Shown in pieces: positions 17,561 through 25,310 of a stretch of DNA of 64,000 nt (position 1 is its first letter; each line of letters opens with the position of its first letter). This DNA is from Streptomyces purpureus. Its GTDB lineage: Bacteria; Actinomycetota; Actinomycetes; Streptomycetales; Streptomycetaceae. Location: NCBI RefSeq assembly GCF_014648195.1, contig NZ_BMQQ01000003.1:58931-122930 (forward strand), in the 5' to 3' direction. The position numbers and the translations under genes were made by a program. Below the pieces are notes generated by a model. That model was not told where the DNA came from, did no database searches, and saw only the letters and a list, made by a program, of their open reading frames with translations.

Positions 17561-18973
17561 TCAGCTCCAGGTCATCAGACGCTTCGGCTGCTCCAGGATC
17601 GCGGCGACGTCCGCCAGGAACTTGGAGCCGAGCTCGCCGTCGACCAGGCGGTGGTCGAAGGAGAGAGCCAGCGTGGTGACCTGCCGCGGCTTCACCTTGC
17701 CCTTGTGGACCCACGGCTGGAGCTTGATCGCGCCGACCGCGAGGATCGCGGACTCGCCCGGGTTCAGGATCGGCGTACCGGTGTCGACGCCGAAGACGCC
17801 GACGTTGGTGATGGTGAGCGTGCCGCCCTGCATGGCCGCCGGGGTCGTCTTGCCCTCACGCGCGGTGGAGACGAGCTCGCTGAGGGACCGGGACAGCTCC
17901 GGCAGGGTCTGGGCGTGCGCGTCCTTGATGTTCGGCACGATCAGACCGCGCGGGGTGGCGGCGGCGATGCCCAGGTTGACGTAGTGCTTGAGCACGATCT
18001 CCTGGTTGGCCTCGTCCCAGGCGGCGTTGATCTCCGGGTTGCGCCGGACGGCGACCAGGACGGCCTTGGCGATGAGCAGGAGCGGGTTGATCCGCAGCCC
18101 CGCCATGTCCTTGTCGGCCTTGAGTTCGTCGACCAGCTTCATCGTGCGCGTGATGTCGAAGGTGATGAACTCGGTGACGTGCGGCGCGGTGAAGGCCGAG
18201 CCGACCATGGCGGCGGCGGTGGCCTTCCGTACGCCCTTGATGGGGGTACGGGTCTCCCGCTCGCCGCCCGCGAGGACGGGGGCGGGCGCGGTCGGCGCCG
18301 GGGCGGCCGCGGGGACGGCGGCCGGTGCGGGGGCCGGGGCCTCGGCCGGGGCGGCCGCGGCGTGGACGTCCTCGCGGGTGATGATGCCGTCCGGGCCGGT
18401 CGGGGTGACCGTGGCCAGGTCGACGCCGAGGTCCTTGGCGAGCTTGCGAACCGGCGGCTTGGCCAGCGGGCGGGTGCCGGTGGCGGCGCCGGTGTGGCCG
18501 TTGAGCTCGCCCTGGATCGCCGCCGCTGCCTGCTCCGGGACGGAGACGGCGGCGCCCTTGCGGGGGCGGCGCTTGGTGGAGGTGGCGGCCACGCCGTAGC
18601 CGACGAGGACGGGCTGGCGACCCTGGGGCTCGGCCTCCTCGGCGGGCGCCGGGGCCGCCGGGGCCGGCTCAGAGGCCGGGGCCTCTGCGGCGGGCTGTAC
18701 GGGCGTGGGGACGTCACCGCCGCCCACGTTCACCGAAATGATCACCTCGCCGACGTCGACGGTGGTGCCCTCGGGGAAGCGCAGCTCGTGCACGATGCCG
18801 TCGTAGGGGATGGGCAGCTCCACGGCGGCCTTGGCCGTCTCGACCTCGCACACCACCTGTCCGTCGGTGACGGTGTCACCGGGCTGGACGTACCACTTGA
18901 GGATTTCGGCCTCGGTGAGTCCCTCGCCCACGTCGGGCATCTTGAACTCGCGTACGGAAGACGCAGTCGTCAT
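17561..18973 (-). CDS. bkdH: Branched-chain keto-acid dehydrogenase E2 (dihydrolipoyl acyltransferase)
   Basis: A 470-residue E2 core. Residues 7-82 form one lipoyl domain with lipoyl-lysine K48 in VETAKAAVEL. Two Ala/Pro linkers flank a peripheral subunit-binding domain (residues about 165-205, PPVRKLAKDLGVDLATVTPTGPDGIITREDV). The catalytic acyltransferase domain ends with SFDHRLVDGE, giving H441 and D445. It transfers branched acyl groups to CoA, supplying isobutyryl-, isovaleryl- and 2-methylbutyryl-CoA. It is the last gene of an E1alpha-E1beta-E2 operon. A GTG at 18982 is an alternative start. No E3 gene is nearby. Confidence 0.93.
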   Translation of the reverse strand: MTTASSVREFKMPDVGEGLTEAEILKWYVQPGDTVTDGQVVCEVETAKAAVELPIPYDGIVHELRFPEGTTVDVGEVIISVNVGGGDVPTPVQPAAEAPASEPAPAAPAPAEEAEPQGRQPVLVGYGVAATSTKRRPRKGAAVSVPEQAAAAIQGELNGHTGAATGTRPLAKPPVRKLAKDLGVDLATVTPTGPDGIITREDVHAAAAPAEAPAPAPAAVPAAAPAPTAPAPVLAGGERETRTPIKGVRKATAAAMVGSAFTAPHVTEFITFDITRTMKLVDELKADKDMAGLRINPLLLIAKAVLVAVRRNPEINAAWDEANQEIVLKHYVNLGIAAATPRGLIVPNIKDAHAQTLPELSRSLSELVSTAREGKTTPAAMQGGTLTITNVGVFGVDTGTPILNPGESAILAVGAIKLQPWVHKGKVKPRQVTTLALSFDHRLVDGELGSKFLADVAAILEQPKRLMTWS

Positions 18974-18993
18974 GATCGTCACGTCCTCTTCCC

Positions 18994-19974
18994 TCAGTAC
19001 GCCAGCGAGCGGTCGACGGCGTCGAGCACCCGGTCCAGGCCCGGCAGGTACTCCTCCTCCAGGCGCGCCGGCGGGTACGGCGCGTGGTAGCCGCCGACCC
19101 GCAGGACGGGGGCCTCCAGGTGGTAGAAGCAGCGCTCGGTGATCCGGGCGGCGATCTCCGCGCCGGAGCCGAAGAAGACGGGGGCCTCGTGGACGACGAC
19201 CAGGCGGCGGGTCTTCTCGACCGACTTCTGGATGGCGTCGAAGTCGACGGGGGAGACCGAGCGGAGGTCGAGGACCTCGACGGACTTGCCCTCTTCCTGG
19301 GCGGCCGCGGCGGCCTCCAGGCAGACCTTCACCATGGGGCCGTAGGCGGCCAGGGTCAGGTCGGTGCCGTCGCGGACGACGCGGGCCTTGTGGAGCTCGC
19401 CGGGGATCGCCTCGGTGTCGACCTCGCTCTTGTCCCAGTAGCGGCGCTTGGGCTCGAAGAAGATCACCGGGTCGTCGCTCTGGATGGCCTGCTGGAGCAT
19501 CCAGTAGGCGTCGCTGGAGTTCGACGGCGAGACGACCTTGAGGCCGGCGACGTGGGCGAAGAGCGCCTCGGGGGACTCGGAGTGGTGCTCGACCGCGCCG
19601 ATGCCGCCGCCGTAGGGGATGCGGACGACGACCGGCAGCTTGATCTTGCCGAGGGCGCGGGCGTGCATCTTGGCGAGCTGGGTGACGATCTGGTCGTACG
19701 CGGGGAAGACGAAGCCGTCGAACTGGATCTCGACGACCGGGCGGTAGCCGCGCAGGGCCAGGCCGATCGCGGTGCCGACGATGCCGGACTCGGCGAGCGG
19801 GGTGTCGATGACCCGGTCCTCGCCGAAGTCCTTCTGCAGGCCGTCGGTGACGCGGAAGACACCGCCGAGCTTGCCGACATCCTCGCCCATGATCAGGACC
19901 TTGGGGTCGGTCTCCAGGGCCTTGCGCAGCGACTCGTTCAGCGCCTTGGCGAGGGGGAGCTTCTGTACAGCCAT
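18994..19974 (-). CDS. bkdG: Branched-chain keto-acid dehydrogenase E1 beta subunit
   Basis: A 326-residue E1-beta subunit. The N-terminal motif MGEDVGKLGGVFRVTDGLQKDFGEDRVIDTPLAE and the central VVVRIPYGGGIGAVEHHSES are family marks; these residues help bind thiamine diphosphate at the alpha/beta interface. The start ATG at 19974 lies two bases from the E1-alpha stop, and the E2 start follows 20 bases after its own stop, so all three are cotranscribed. With E1-alpha it decarboxylates the keto acids of valine, leucine and isoleucine. Confidence 0.93.
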   Translation of the reverse strand: MAVQKLPLAKALNESLRKALETDPKVLIMGEDVGKLGGVFRVTDGLQKDFGEDRVIDTPLAESGIVGTAIGLALRGYRPVVEIQFDGFVFPAYDQIVTQLAKMHARALGKIKLPVVVRIPYGGGIGAVEHHSESPEALFAHVAGLKVVSPSNSSDAYWMLQQAIQSDDPVIFFEPKRRYWDKSEVDTEAIPGELHKARVVRDGTDLTLAAYGPMVKVCLEAAAAAQEEGKSVEVLDLRSVSPVDFDAIQKSVEKTRRLVVVHEAPVFFGSGAEIAARITERCFYHLEAPVLRVGGYHAPYPPARLEEEYLPGLDRVLDAVDRSLAY

Positions 19975-19976
19975 GG

Positions 19977-21149
19977 TTACTTGGCCTCCTCGGGCGCGGA
20001 GTCGGCGAACGACGCCTGGTAGGCGGCGAACTGCGCGCGCTCCTCGTCGACGAGCGCGTGTCCGTCGGCGTAGACGTTCTCGAAGATCGCCATGTGGTCG
20101 GGGTCGGGCATGGCGCGGACGGCTTCGCGGACGCGCTTGCCGAGGGCCTCGCTCTCGGCCTCCAGCTCCTCGAAGAAGGCGGCGTCGGCGTGGCCCTCGT
20201 TCTCGAGGTAGGCCTTCAGGCGCAGGATCGGGTCCTTGGCCTCCCACGCGGCGCGCTCCTCGTCGGCCCGGTACTTGGTCGGGTCGTCGGAGGTGGTGTG
20301 GGCGCCCATGCGGTAGGTGAAGGCCTCGACGAGGGTGGGGCCCTCGCCGCGGCGGGCGCGCTCCAGCGCGGAGCGGGTGACGGCCAGGCAGGCGAGGACG
20401 TCGTTGCCGTCGACGCGGACGCCGGGGAAGCCGAAGCCCTGGGCGCGCTGGTAGAGCGGGACGCGGGTCTGCTTCTCGGTGGGCTCGGAGATGGCCCACT
20501 GGTTGTTCTGGCAGAAGAAGACGACCGGGGCGTTGTAGACCGCGGAGAAGGTGAACGACTCGGCGACGTCGCCCTGGCTGGACGCGCCGTCGCCGAAGTA
20601 GGCGATGACGGCGGAGTCGGCGCCGTCCTTGGCGACGCCCATGGCGTAGCCGGTGGCGTGCAGCGTCTGCGAGCCGATCACGATCGTGTACAGGTGGAAA
20701 TTGTTGCTGTTGGGGTCCCAGCCGCCGTGGTTCACGCCACGGAACATGCCCAGGAGGTTGGTCGGGTCGACCCCGCGGCACCAGGCGACGCCGTGCTCGC
20801 GGTAGGTGGGGAAGACGTAGTCGTCGTCCCGCAGGGCCCGGCCGGAGCCGATCTGGGCGGCTTCCTGGCCGAGCAGCGATGCCCACAGTCCGAGCTCGCC
20901 CTGGCGCTGCAGGGCGGTGGCCTCGGCGTCGAAGCGACGGGTGAGGACCATGTCGCGGTAGAGCCCGCGCAGTTCCTCGGCCGTCAGGTCGATGTCGTAC
21001 TCAGGGTGCTGGACGCGCTCCCCCTCGGGCGTCAGCAGCTGTACGAGCTGGGGCTCGGAACTCTGTGGCTTCTTCGCGCCCGCGCTGGCGGTGCGCTTGG
21101 TGCCGCTGCTGCGTCGCGGCTTGCGCGCGGCAGTGCTCTCCACGGTCAC
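19977..21149 (-). CDS. bkdF: Branched-chain keto-acid dehydrogenase E1 alpha subunit
   Basis: A 390-residue E1-alpha subunit. The thiamine diphosphate motif starts at FGDGASSQGDVAES and closes with CQNNQWAIS. The phosphorylation-loop-like region YRMGAHTTSDDPTKYR is also present. An Ala/Lys/Ser-rich N-terminal tail of about 35 residues precedes the fold. The start is GTG at 21149 with GGAGGAG upstream. It heads the bkdFGH operon and is divergent from a LuxR-type response regulator. A second, diverged copy of the whole set lies at 38-41.5 kb. Confidence 0.93.
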   Translation of the reverse strand: MTVESTAARKPRRSSGTKRTASAGAKKPQSSEPQLVQLLTPEGERVQHPEYDIDLTAEELRGLYRDMVLTRRFDAEATALQRQGELGLWASLLGQEAAQIGSGRALRDDDYVFPTYREHGVAWCRGVDPTNLLGMFRGVNHGGWDPNSNNFHLYTIVIGSQTLHATGYAMGVAKDGADSAVIAYFGDGASSQGDVAESFTFSAVYNAPVVFFCQNNQWAISEPTEKQTRVPLYQRAQGFGFPGVRVDGNDVLACLAVTRSALERARRGEGPTLVEAFTYRMGAHTTSDDPTKYRADEERAAWEAKDPILRLKAYLENEGHADAAFFEELEAESEALGKRVREAVRAMPDPDHMAIFENVYADGHALVDEERAQFAAYQASFADSAPEEAK

Positions 21150-21487
21150 GTGCGTGCTCCTCCGTCTGTCCGGCCCCCGGGGTCCGCCGGGAACCAGTGC
21201 GGCTCGCCTGTATCCGTACCCGTGGCACGGGGTGGGTGCGACTCGGCCGGGAACAGGCGTGACAGGTGCCCCGGCGAGTGCCCTGTCACAGGCACGTTAC
21301 CCAGTGCTTCGCATTACTGCGAAACCCCATTTGACCTGCGATTTTGCTTGGATTTCCAAGTAAATCGAGGAATGCGGGAACAGCAGCTGGTCAGAGCGCT
21401 GGTTACAGCCTTGCAGGCCGCCGGAACACCGGCACGTTATCCCGGTCACCCCGGGCACGGGAAGAGTGAATATGTGAGACTGACTCC
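21150..21487. other. 338-base divergent intergenic region, bkdF / response regulator
   Basis: No gene is seen. It must carry the bkdF and response-regulator promoters. Most is GC-rich, but about 21310-21375 is markedly AT-richer and contains an extended palindrome (21343-21364). Sigma boxes are not clear enough to call. Confidence 0.6.
21343..21364. promoter_or_regulatory. Candidate operator palindrome upstream of bkdF
   Basis: CTTGG (21347-21351) and CCAAG (21356-21360) are exact inverted arms around ATTT. The symmetry extends outwards through one G-T mismatch to TTT/AAA, giving a near-perfect 22-base palindrome. It lies in the AT-richer patch about 195 bases before bkdF and 125 before the response-regulator gene. 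An Lrp/AsnC protein such as the BkdR encoded at 41.7 kb, or the neighbouring response regulator, could bind here. Confidence 0.5.
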
Positions 21488-22147
21488 GTGCGCGAAGAAG
21501 GAAAAATCACCGTATTTCTACTGGATGACCACGAGGTCGTCCGGCGTGGCGTTCATGAACTTCTCTCCGTCGAGGACGACATCGAGGTCGTCGGTGAGGC
21601 CGGCACGGCGGCGGATGCCCTGGTCAGGATCCCTGCGACGCGCCCTGACGTGGCTGTGCTCGACGTCCGGCTGCCCGATGGCAGCGGTGTGGAGGTGTGC
21701 CGCGAAATCCGGTCGTTGGACGATGGCATCAAATGTCTGATGCTGACCTCCTTCGCGGACGACGAGGCCCTCTTCGACGCGATCATGGCGGGGGCCTCGG
21801 GTTATGTCCTGAAGGCGATCCGAGGCAATGAGCTGCTGCAGGCCGTACGGGACGTGGCGGCGGGCAAGTCGCTGCTGGATCCGGTGGCGACCGCGCGGGT
21901 GCTGGAGCGCCTGCGGGACGGAAACAGCCCCAAGGGGGACGACCGGCTGGCGAACCTGACCGAGCAGGAGCGCAAGATCCTGGATCTGATCGGGGAGGGG
22001 CTGACCAACCGGGCGATCGGCGAGCGGCTGCATCTCGCCGAGAAGACGATCAAGAACTACGTGTCCAGCCTGCTGTCCAAGCTGGGCATGGAGCGGCGGT
22101 CCCAGGCCGCCGCGTATGTGGCGCGAATGCAGGCCGAGCGCCGCTGA
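21488..22147 (+). CDS. NarL/LuxR-family response regulator (DevR/DosR-like)
   Basis: A 219-residue regulator. The receiver domain (residues 6-125) keeps acidic D13/D14 and the phospho-acceptor D59 in VAVLDVRLPDG, and ends with SGYVLKAIRG. The LuxR helix-turn-helix (about 155-210) reads LTEQERKILDLIGEGLTNRAIGERLHLAEKTIKNYVSSLL, much like DosR/DevR of hypoxia and dormancy control. The start is GTG at 21488. No sensor kinase is adjacent, so it is an orphan here. Its divergent position makes bkdFGH a possible target. Confidence 0.9.
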   Translation: MREEGKITVFLLDDHEVVRRGVHELLSVEDDIEVVGEAGTAADALVRIPATRPDVAVLDVRLPDGSGVEVCREIRSLDDGIKCLMLTSFADDEALFDAIMAGASGYVLKAIRGNELLQAVRDVAAGKSLLDPVATARVLERLRDGNSPKGDDRLANLTEQERKILDLIGEGLTNRAIGERLHLAEKTIKNYVSSLLSKLGMERRSQAAAYVARMQAERR

Positions 22148-22200
22148 CCCAAGATCGCACGAAAGGGTGCGGGCGCCGCGGCGGGTGGACCGAGAAGCTT

Positions 22201-22255
22201 TCGATCTTATCTCCATGAGAATCGAACCCCAGTTCGTCACTGTACGTAAGATCGA
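22201..22255. other. Branched inverted-repeat element (possible structured RNA or protein site)
   Basis: TCGATCTTA (22201-22209) and TAAGATCGA (22247-22255) are exact inverted arms 37 bases apart. Two small perfect hairpins sit inside: TCTC-CAT-GAGA (22210-22220) and CGAAC-CCCA-GTTCG (22223-22236). The fold would be a three-way junction. It lies in the 160-base gap between the response regulator and the phosphotransferase, and is AT-richer than its surroundings. It could be a leader structure or a dimer-binding site. Confidence 0.5.
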
Positions 22256-22307
22256 GCACTTCGGGGAGCGACAATCGGACCACGTTCCGTGATCTAACAT
22301 CTGGCGA

Positions 22308-23309
22308 GTGCCGCGCTCATATGCACCCTCCCCGCCCGTCCCCGCTCTGCTCCGCCGCTACGCCGACGCCGGCGAACCGCTCTCGTGCGAACCCGTCACC
22401 CTCGGCCTGCTGAACCGCGGCTACCGCCTCGCCACCACCCGTGGCGCCTATTTCCTCAAGCACCATCTCGACGGCGATCACGAGGCCATCGCCCGCCAGC
22501 ACCGCGCCACCCAGCGGCTCCAGTCGCTCGGGGTGCCGGTCGCCCCGCCCCTGGAGGACACCGACGGCGGCACGGTCACGGTGATCGGCGGACGCTGCTA
22601 CGCCCTGCATCCCTGGGTCGACGGCCGCCACCGCGACGGCGCGCAGCTGACGACCGTGGAGTCGCGGCGCCTCGGCTCACTCCTGGGGCTCGTCCACACC
22701 TGCCTGGAGCGGGTGATGGAGCCGGGCCCGCGCCGGCGCTACGAGAGCGCCGACCCCGCCGACACCTACGGCGTCATCGACGAACTCCTCGGCCAGGTGC
22801 GCGCCCGGGTGCCCCGCGACAACTTCGACGAACTCGCCGAACACCGCCTGCTGGAGCGGCGGATCCTGCTGCGGGAGCACGCCCACCGGCGTCCGCCGCC
22901 CGCGGACGCCGGCGGCTGGGTGCACGGCGACTTCCATCCGCTGAACCTGCTCTACCGGGGAGCGGAGCCCGCCGCCATCGTCGACTGGGACCGGCTCGGC
23001 GTACAGCCCCGCGCGGAGGAGGCGGTACGGGCCGCTGCCATCTTCTTCGTACGGCCCGCGGGTGAACTGGAGTTGCCGAAGGTACGGGCGTATGCGCGCG
23101 CCTACCGGCGGGCCGCCAGTGCGGACGCGGCCGAACTGGCCGCGGCGGTGCACCGGGTGTGGTGGGAGCGGCTCAACGACTTCTGGATACTGCGCTGGCG
23201 GTACCAGCTGCACGACCGCAGGGCCGACCCGCAGTTTCCTGCGGTGTCGGCCCTGGCGGTGTGGTGGACCCGTGAGTACGCGGCCGTGTGCGAGGCGTTC
23301 ACCGGGTGA
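22308..23309 (+). CDS. Aminoglycoside-phosphotransferase-fold kinase
   Basis: A 333-residue protein with the APH/ChoK kinase-like fold. The catalytic loop is WVHGDFHPLNLL (HxDxxxxN) and the metal motif is IVDWDRLG. An N-terminal lobe contains AYFLKHHLDGDHEAI, where the Lys could contact ATP. The start is GTG at 22308, close to a TAACAT element, so translation may be leaderless or nearly so. Family members phosphorylate small molecules such as homoserine, choline or sugars. Resistance is not implied and the substrate is unknown. Confidence 0.82.
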   Translation: MPRSYAPSPPVPALLRRYADAGEPLSCEPVTLGLLNRGYRLATTRGAYFLKHHLDGDHEAIARQHRATQRLQSLGVPVAPPLEDTDGGTVTVIGGRCYALHPWVDGRHRDGAQLTTVESRRLGSLLGLVHTCLERVMEPGPRRRYESADPADTYGVIDELLGQVRARVPRDNFDELAEHRLLERRILLREHAHRRPPPADAGGWVHGDFHPLNLLYRGAEPAAIVDWDRLGVQPRAEEAVRAAAIFFVRPAGELELPKVRAYARAYRRAASADAAELAAAVHRVWWERLNDFWILRWRYQLHDRRADPQFPAVSALAVWWTREYAAVCEAFTG

Positions 23310-23333
23310 CGCACGGGGTGGGGCACCCGGTGA
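23299..23333. terminator. Candidate hairpin between convergent phosphotransferase and kinase genes
   Basis: TCACCGGGTG (23299-23308) pairs exactly with CACCCGGTGA (23324-23333) across a 15-base loop. It overlaps the end of the phosphotransferase gene and lies 26 bases beyond the kinase stop. Confidence 0.45.
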
Positions 23334-23358
23334 GAGGCGTGGCGCCGCCGGCGTCGGG

Positions 23359-25017
23359 TCAGCCGCTGCCCGTGCCGGCGGTGGTGCCCTTGGTGTCGGC
23401 GCCGGCGACCGTGCCGGTGCTGGTGCCCGTGCCGCTGCTGGTCCCGGTGTTGGTGTTGCTGCCGTTGCCGCCCTCGGAGGTTCCCTCGGTCGTCCCCTCC
23501 GTGGTCCCTTCCGTGGTGCCCTCGGTGGTGCCTTCCGTGGTCCCCTCGGTCGTCCCCTCGGTGGTGCCTTCCGTGGTCCCCTCCGAGGTGCCCGTACCGC
23601 CCTCGGTCGTTCCGGGCGACGAGGAGCTGCTGCCGGACGGCGTCGGGGGCTCGGTCTTGGGGTCGGACGGCCTCACCGGCGGCGGGTTGTGGTTCCAGTC
23701 GTCGTCGCCCGTGGAGGGGTCCTCCGGCTCGTCCGACGGCTCCTCCGACTTCTCCGAGGGGCTCGGCGAAGTCTGCGGCGTGCTCGGGCTGGTGGAGATG
23801 GTCGGCTTGTTCGTCGTCCCGCCCGAGGGCTGCTGCGCCTTGTTGACGGCGTAGACGACACCGGCGGTGATCGCGATCAGGGCGAGGGCGACGAGCAGCA
23901 GCAGCTTGCCCCGGCCGTCCTTCCCGCCCTGGCGGGCGTAACCGCCGTCGTAGCCGCCGTCGTCCGGGTTCATCGGCGGCAGGATCGCGCCCTGCGAGGT
24001 GTCGCCGTGGACCGGGTGCCCCATGACGGCGGTGGCCGCGGCCGTACCGCCGACGGGGGTGCCAGCGGCGTCGTGCATGTCCACCGGGCCGGTGTTCCAC
24101 ATGCCCGTGTGGCTGCCCTGCTGCTGGAGTCTGTCCAGCCCGTACTGGACCAGTCCGCGCATCTCCTCGGCGCTCTGGAACCGGTCGTCCGGGTCCTTGG
24201 CGAGGGAGCGCATGACCAGGCCGTCGAGCTCCGGCGGGCAGCCGCCGGCCACCTTCGACGGCGGCACGGGCGCGTCCTGGACGTGCTGGTAGACCACCGA
24301 CAGCGGGGTCTCGCCGGTGAACGGCGGCCGCAGGGCCAGCAGTTCGTAGAGGAGACAGCCCGTGGCGTACAGGTCGGAGCGGTGGTCGACGGCCTTGCCC
24401 AGCGCCTGCTCGGGCGAGAGGTACTGCGGGGTGCCCATGACCATGCCGGTCTGGGTCATCGTCGACTGCGCGCCGTGCAGGGCGCGCGCGATGCCGAAGT
24501 CCATCACCTTCACCGCGCCGCTGTTGGTGATGATGACGTTGGCGGGCTTGATGTCACGGTGCACGATGCCGTGCTGGTGCGAGTAGGCCAGCGCCTCCAG
24601 CACCCCGGAGACGATGATGAGCGCCTGCTCGGGGCCCGGTGCCTCCGCGCTGATCAGCAGATCGCGGATGGTGCGTCCCTCGACCAGCTCCATCACGATG
24701 TACGGCACCGGGTGGCCGCTCACGATGTCCTCGCCGGAGTCGTACACCGCCACGATCGCGTGGTGGTTGAGCCCCGCGACGGACTGCGCCTCACGGGTGA
24801 AGCGGGCCTTGGAGACCGGGTCCTCGGCGAGGTCCGCGCGCAGCAGCTTCACGGCGACCGTGCGGCCGAGCCGTACGTCCTCCGCGGCGAAGACCTCCGC
24901 CATGCCGCCGCGTCCGAGACGGTGCGTCAGCCGGTAGCGGCCGTCGCCGACCAGCCCGCCGACGCCCCATGACTCCGCATCCGACACGCCGCCGCCTGCT
25001 TCGGGTTCGGGTGCCAT
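23359..25017 (-). CDS. Transmembrane Ser/Thr protein kinase with TTEG-repeat outer region
   Basis: A 552-residue PknB-type kinase. The kinase domain spans residues about 27-290, with the G-loop GRGGMAEV, ATP lysine K57, HRDIKPANV, DFGIA and the activation segment TMTQTGMVMGTPQYLSPEQ. A juxtamembrane linker leads to one membrane helix near residues 385-405 (LLLLVALALIAITAGVVYAV). The outer part has no PASTA domain. It is a low-complexity Ser/Thr/Pro/Glu region with ten 4-residue repeats (TSEG, eight TTEG, TSEG), then Gly/Thr/Asn stretches. It is divergent from a second kinase. Confidence 0.92.
   Translation of the reverse strand: MAPEPEAGGGVSDAESWGVGGLVGDGRYRLTHRLGRGGMAEVFAAEDVRLGRTVAVKLLRADLAEDPVSKARFTREAQSVAGLNHHAIVAVYDSGEDIVSGHPVPYIVMELVEGRTIRDLLISAEAPGPEQALIIVSGVLEALAYSHQHGIVHRDIKPANVIITNSGAVKVMDFGIARALHGAQSTMTQTGMVMGTPQYLSPEQALGKAVDHRSDLYATGCLLYELLALRPPFTGETPLSVVYQHVQDAPVPPSKVAGGCPPELDGLVMRSLAKDPDDRFQSAEEMRGLVQYGLDRLQQQGSHTGMWNTGPVDMHDAAGTPVGGTAAATAVMGHPVHGDTSQGAILPPMNPDDGGYDGGYARQGGKDGRGKLLLLVALALIAITAGVVYAVNKAQQPSGGTTNKPTISTSPSTPQTSPSPSEKSEEPSDEPEDPSTGDDDWNHNPPPVRPSDPKTEPPTPSGSSSSSPGTTEGGTGTSEGTTEGTTEGTTEGTTEGTTEGTTEGTTEGTTEGTSEGGNGSNTNTGTSSGTGTSTGTVAGADTKGTTAGTGSG
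23472..23591 (-). repeat. Ten 12-base tandem repeats encoding TTEG/TSEG
   Basis: About 120 bases of in-frame 12-base units in the 3' part of the kinase gene encode TSEG, eight TTEG, then TSEG. Third-position differences among units show that they are not freshly slipped, but copy number could still vary between strains. Confidence 0.88.
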
Positions 25018-25310
25018 CAGTCCTCGCCGTCGTTTCTGTCCGCGTGCTGTGTTCGCCTGCGCGGTTTCGAGTGCTACGCCATGTCACGCTACAGGCTTCC
25101 TACGACACCCCGGTCCGAGATGGGCGGGCCATCCAACCGGTTCCCCGTACACCGGTGCAAATTCGGTCCGGTTCCGGTAACGCTTCCGAGACGCTTCTTG
25201 TGCGTACGGTCACGGAACGGGCACCCGGCTTGACGTGTCGGTGCCCTGGGGCAGACTTGGCCCGTAAATTAAGGATCATCGCCGCCACGCGCGCGTAGGG
25301 GGAAGCAAGA

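Noticed and set aside
22156-22171. CGCAC/GTGCG hairpin after the response regulator as a terminator
   Set aside because: Only a five-base-pair stem with no T-run; too weak to call.
22308-23309. Aminoglycoside resistance gene
   Set aside because: It has the APH fold only; that fold covers many metabolic kinases and no resistance context is present.
23472-23591. Regular repeats considered as a CRISPR array
   Set aside because: The units are contiguous 12-base in-frame codon repeats with no spacers and no cas genes.
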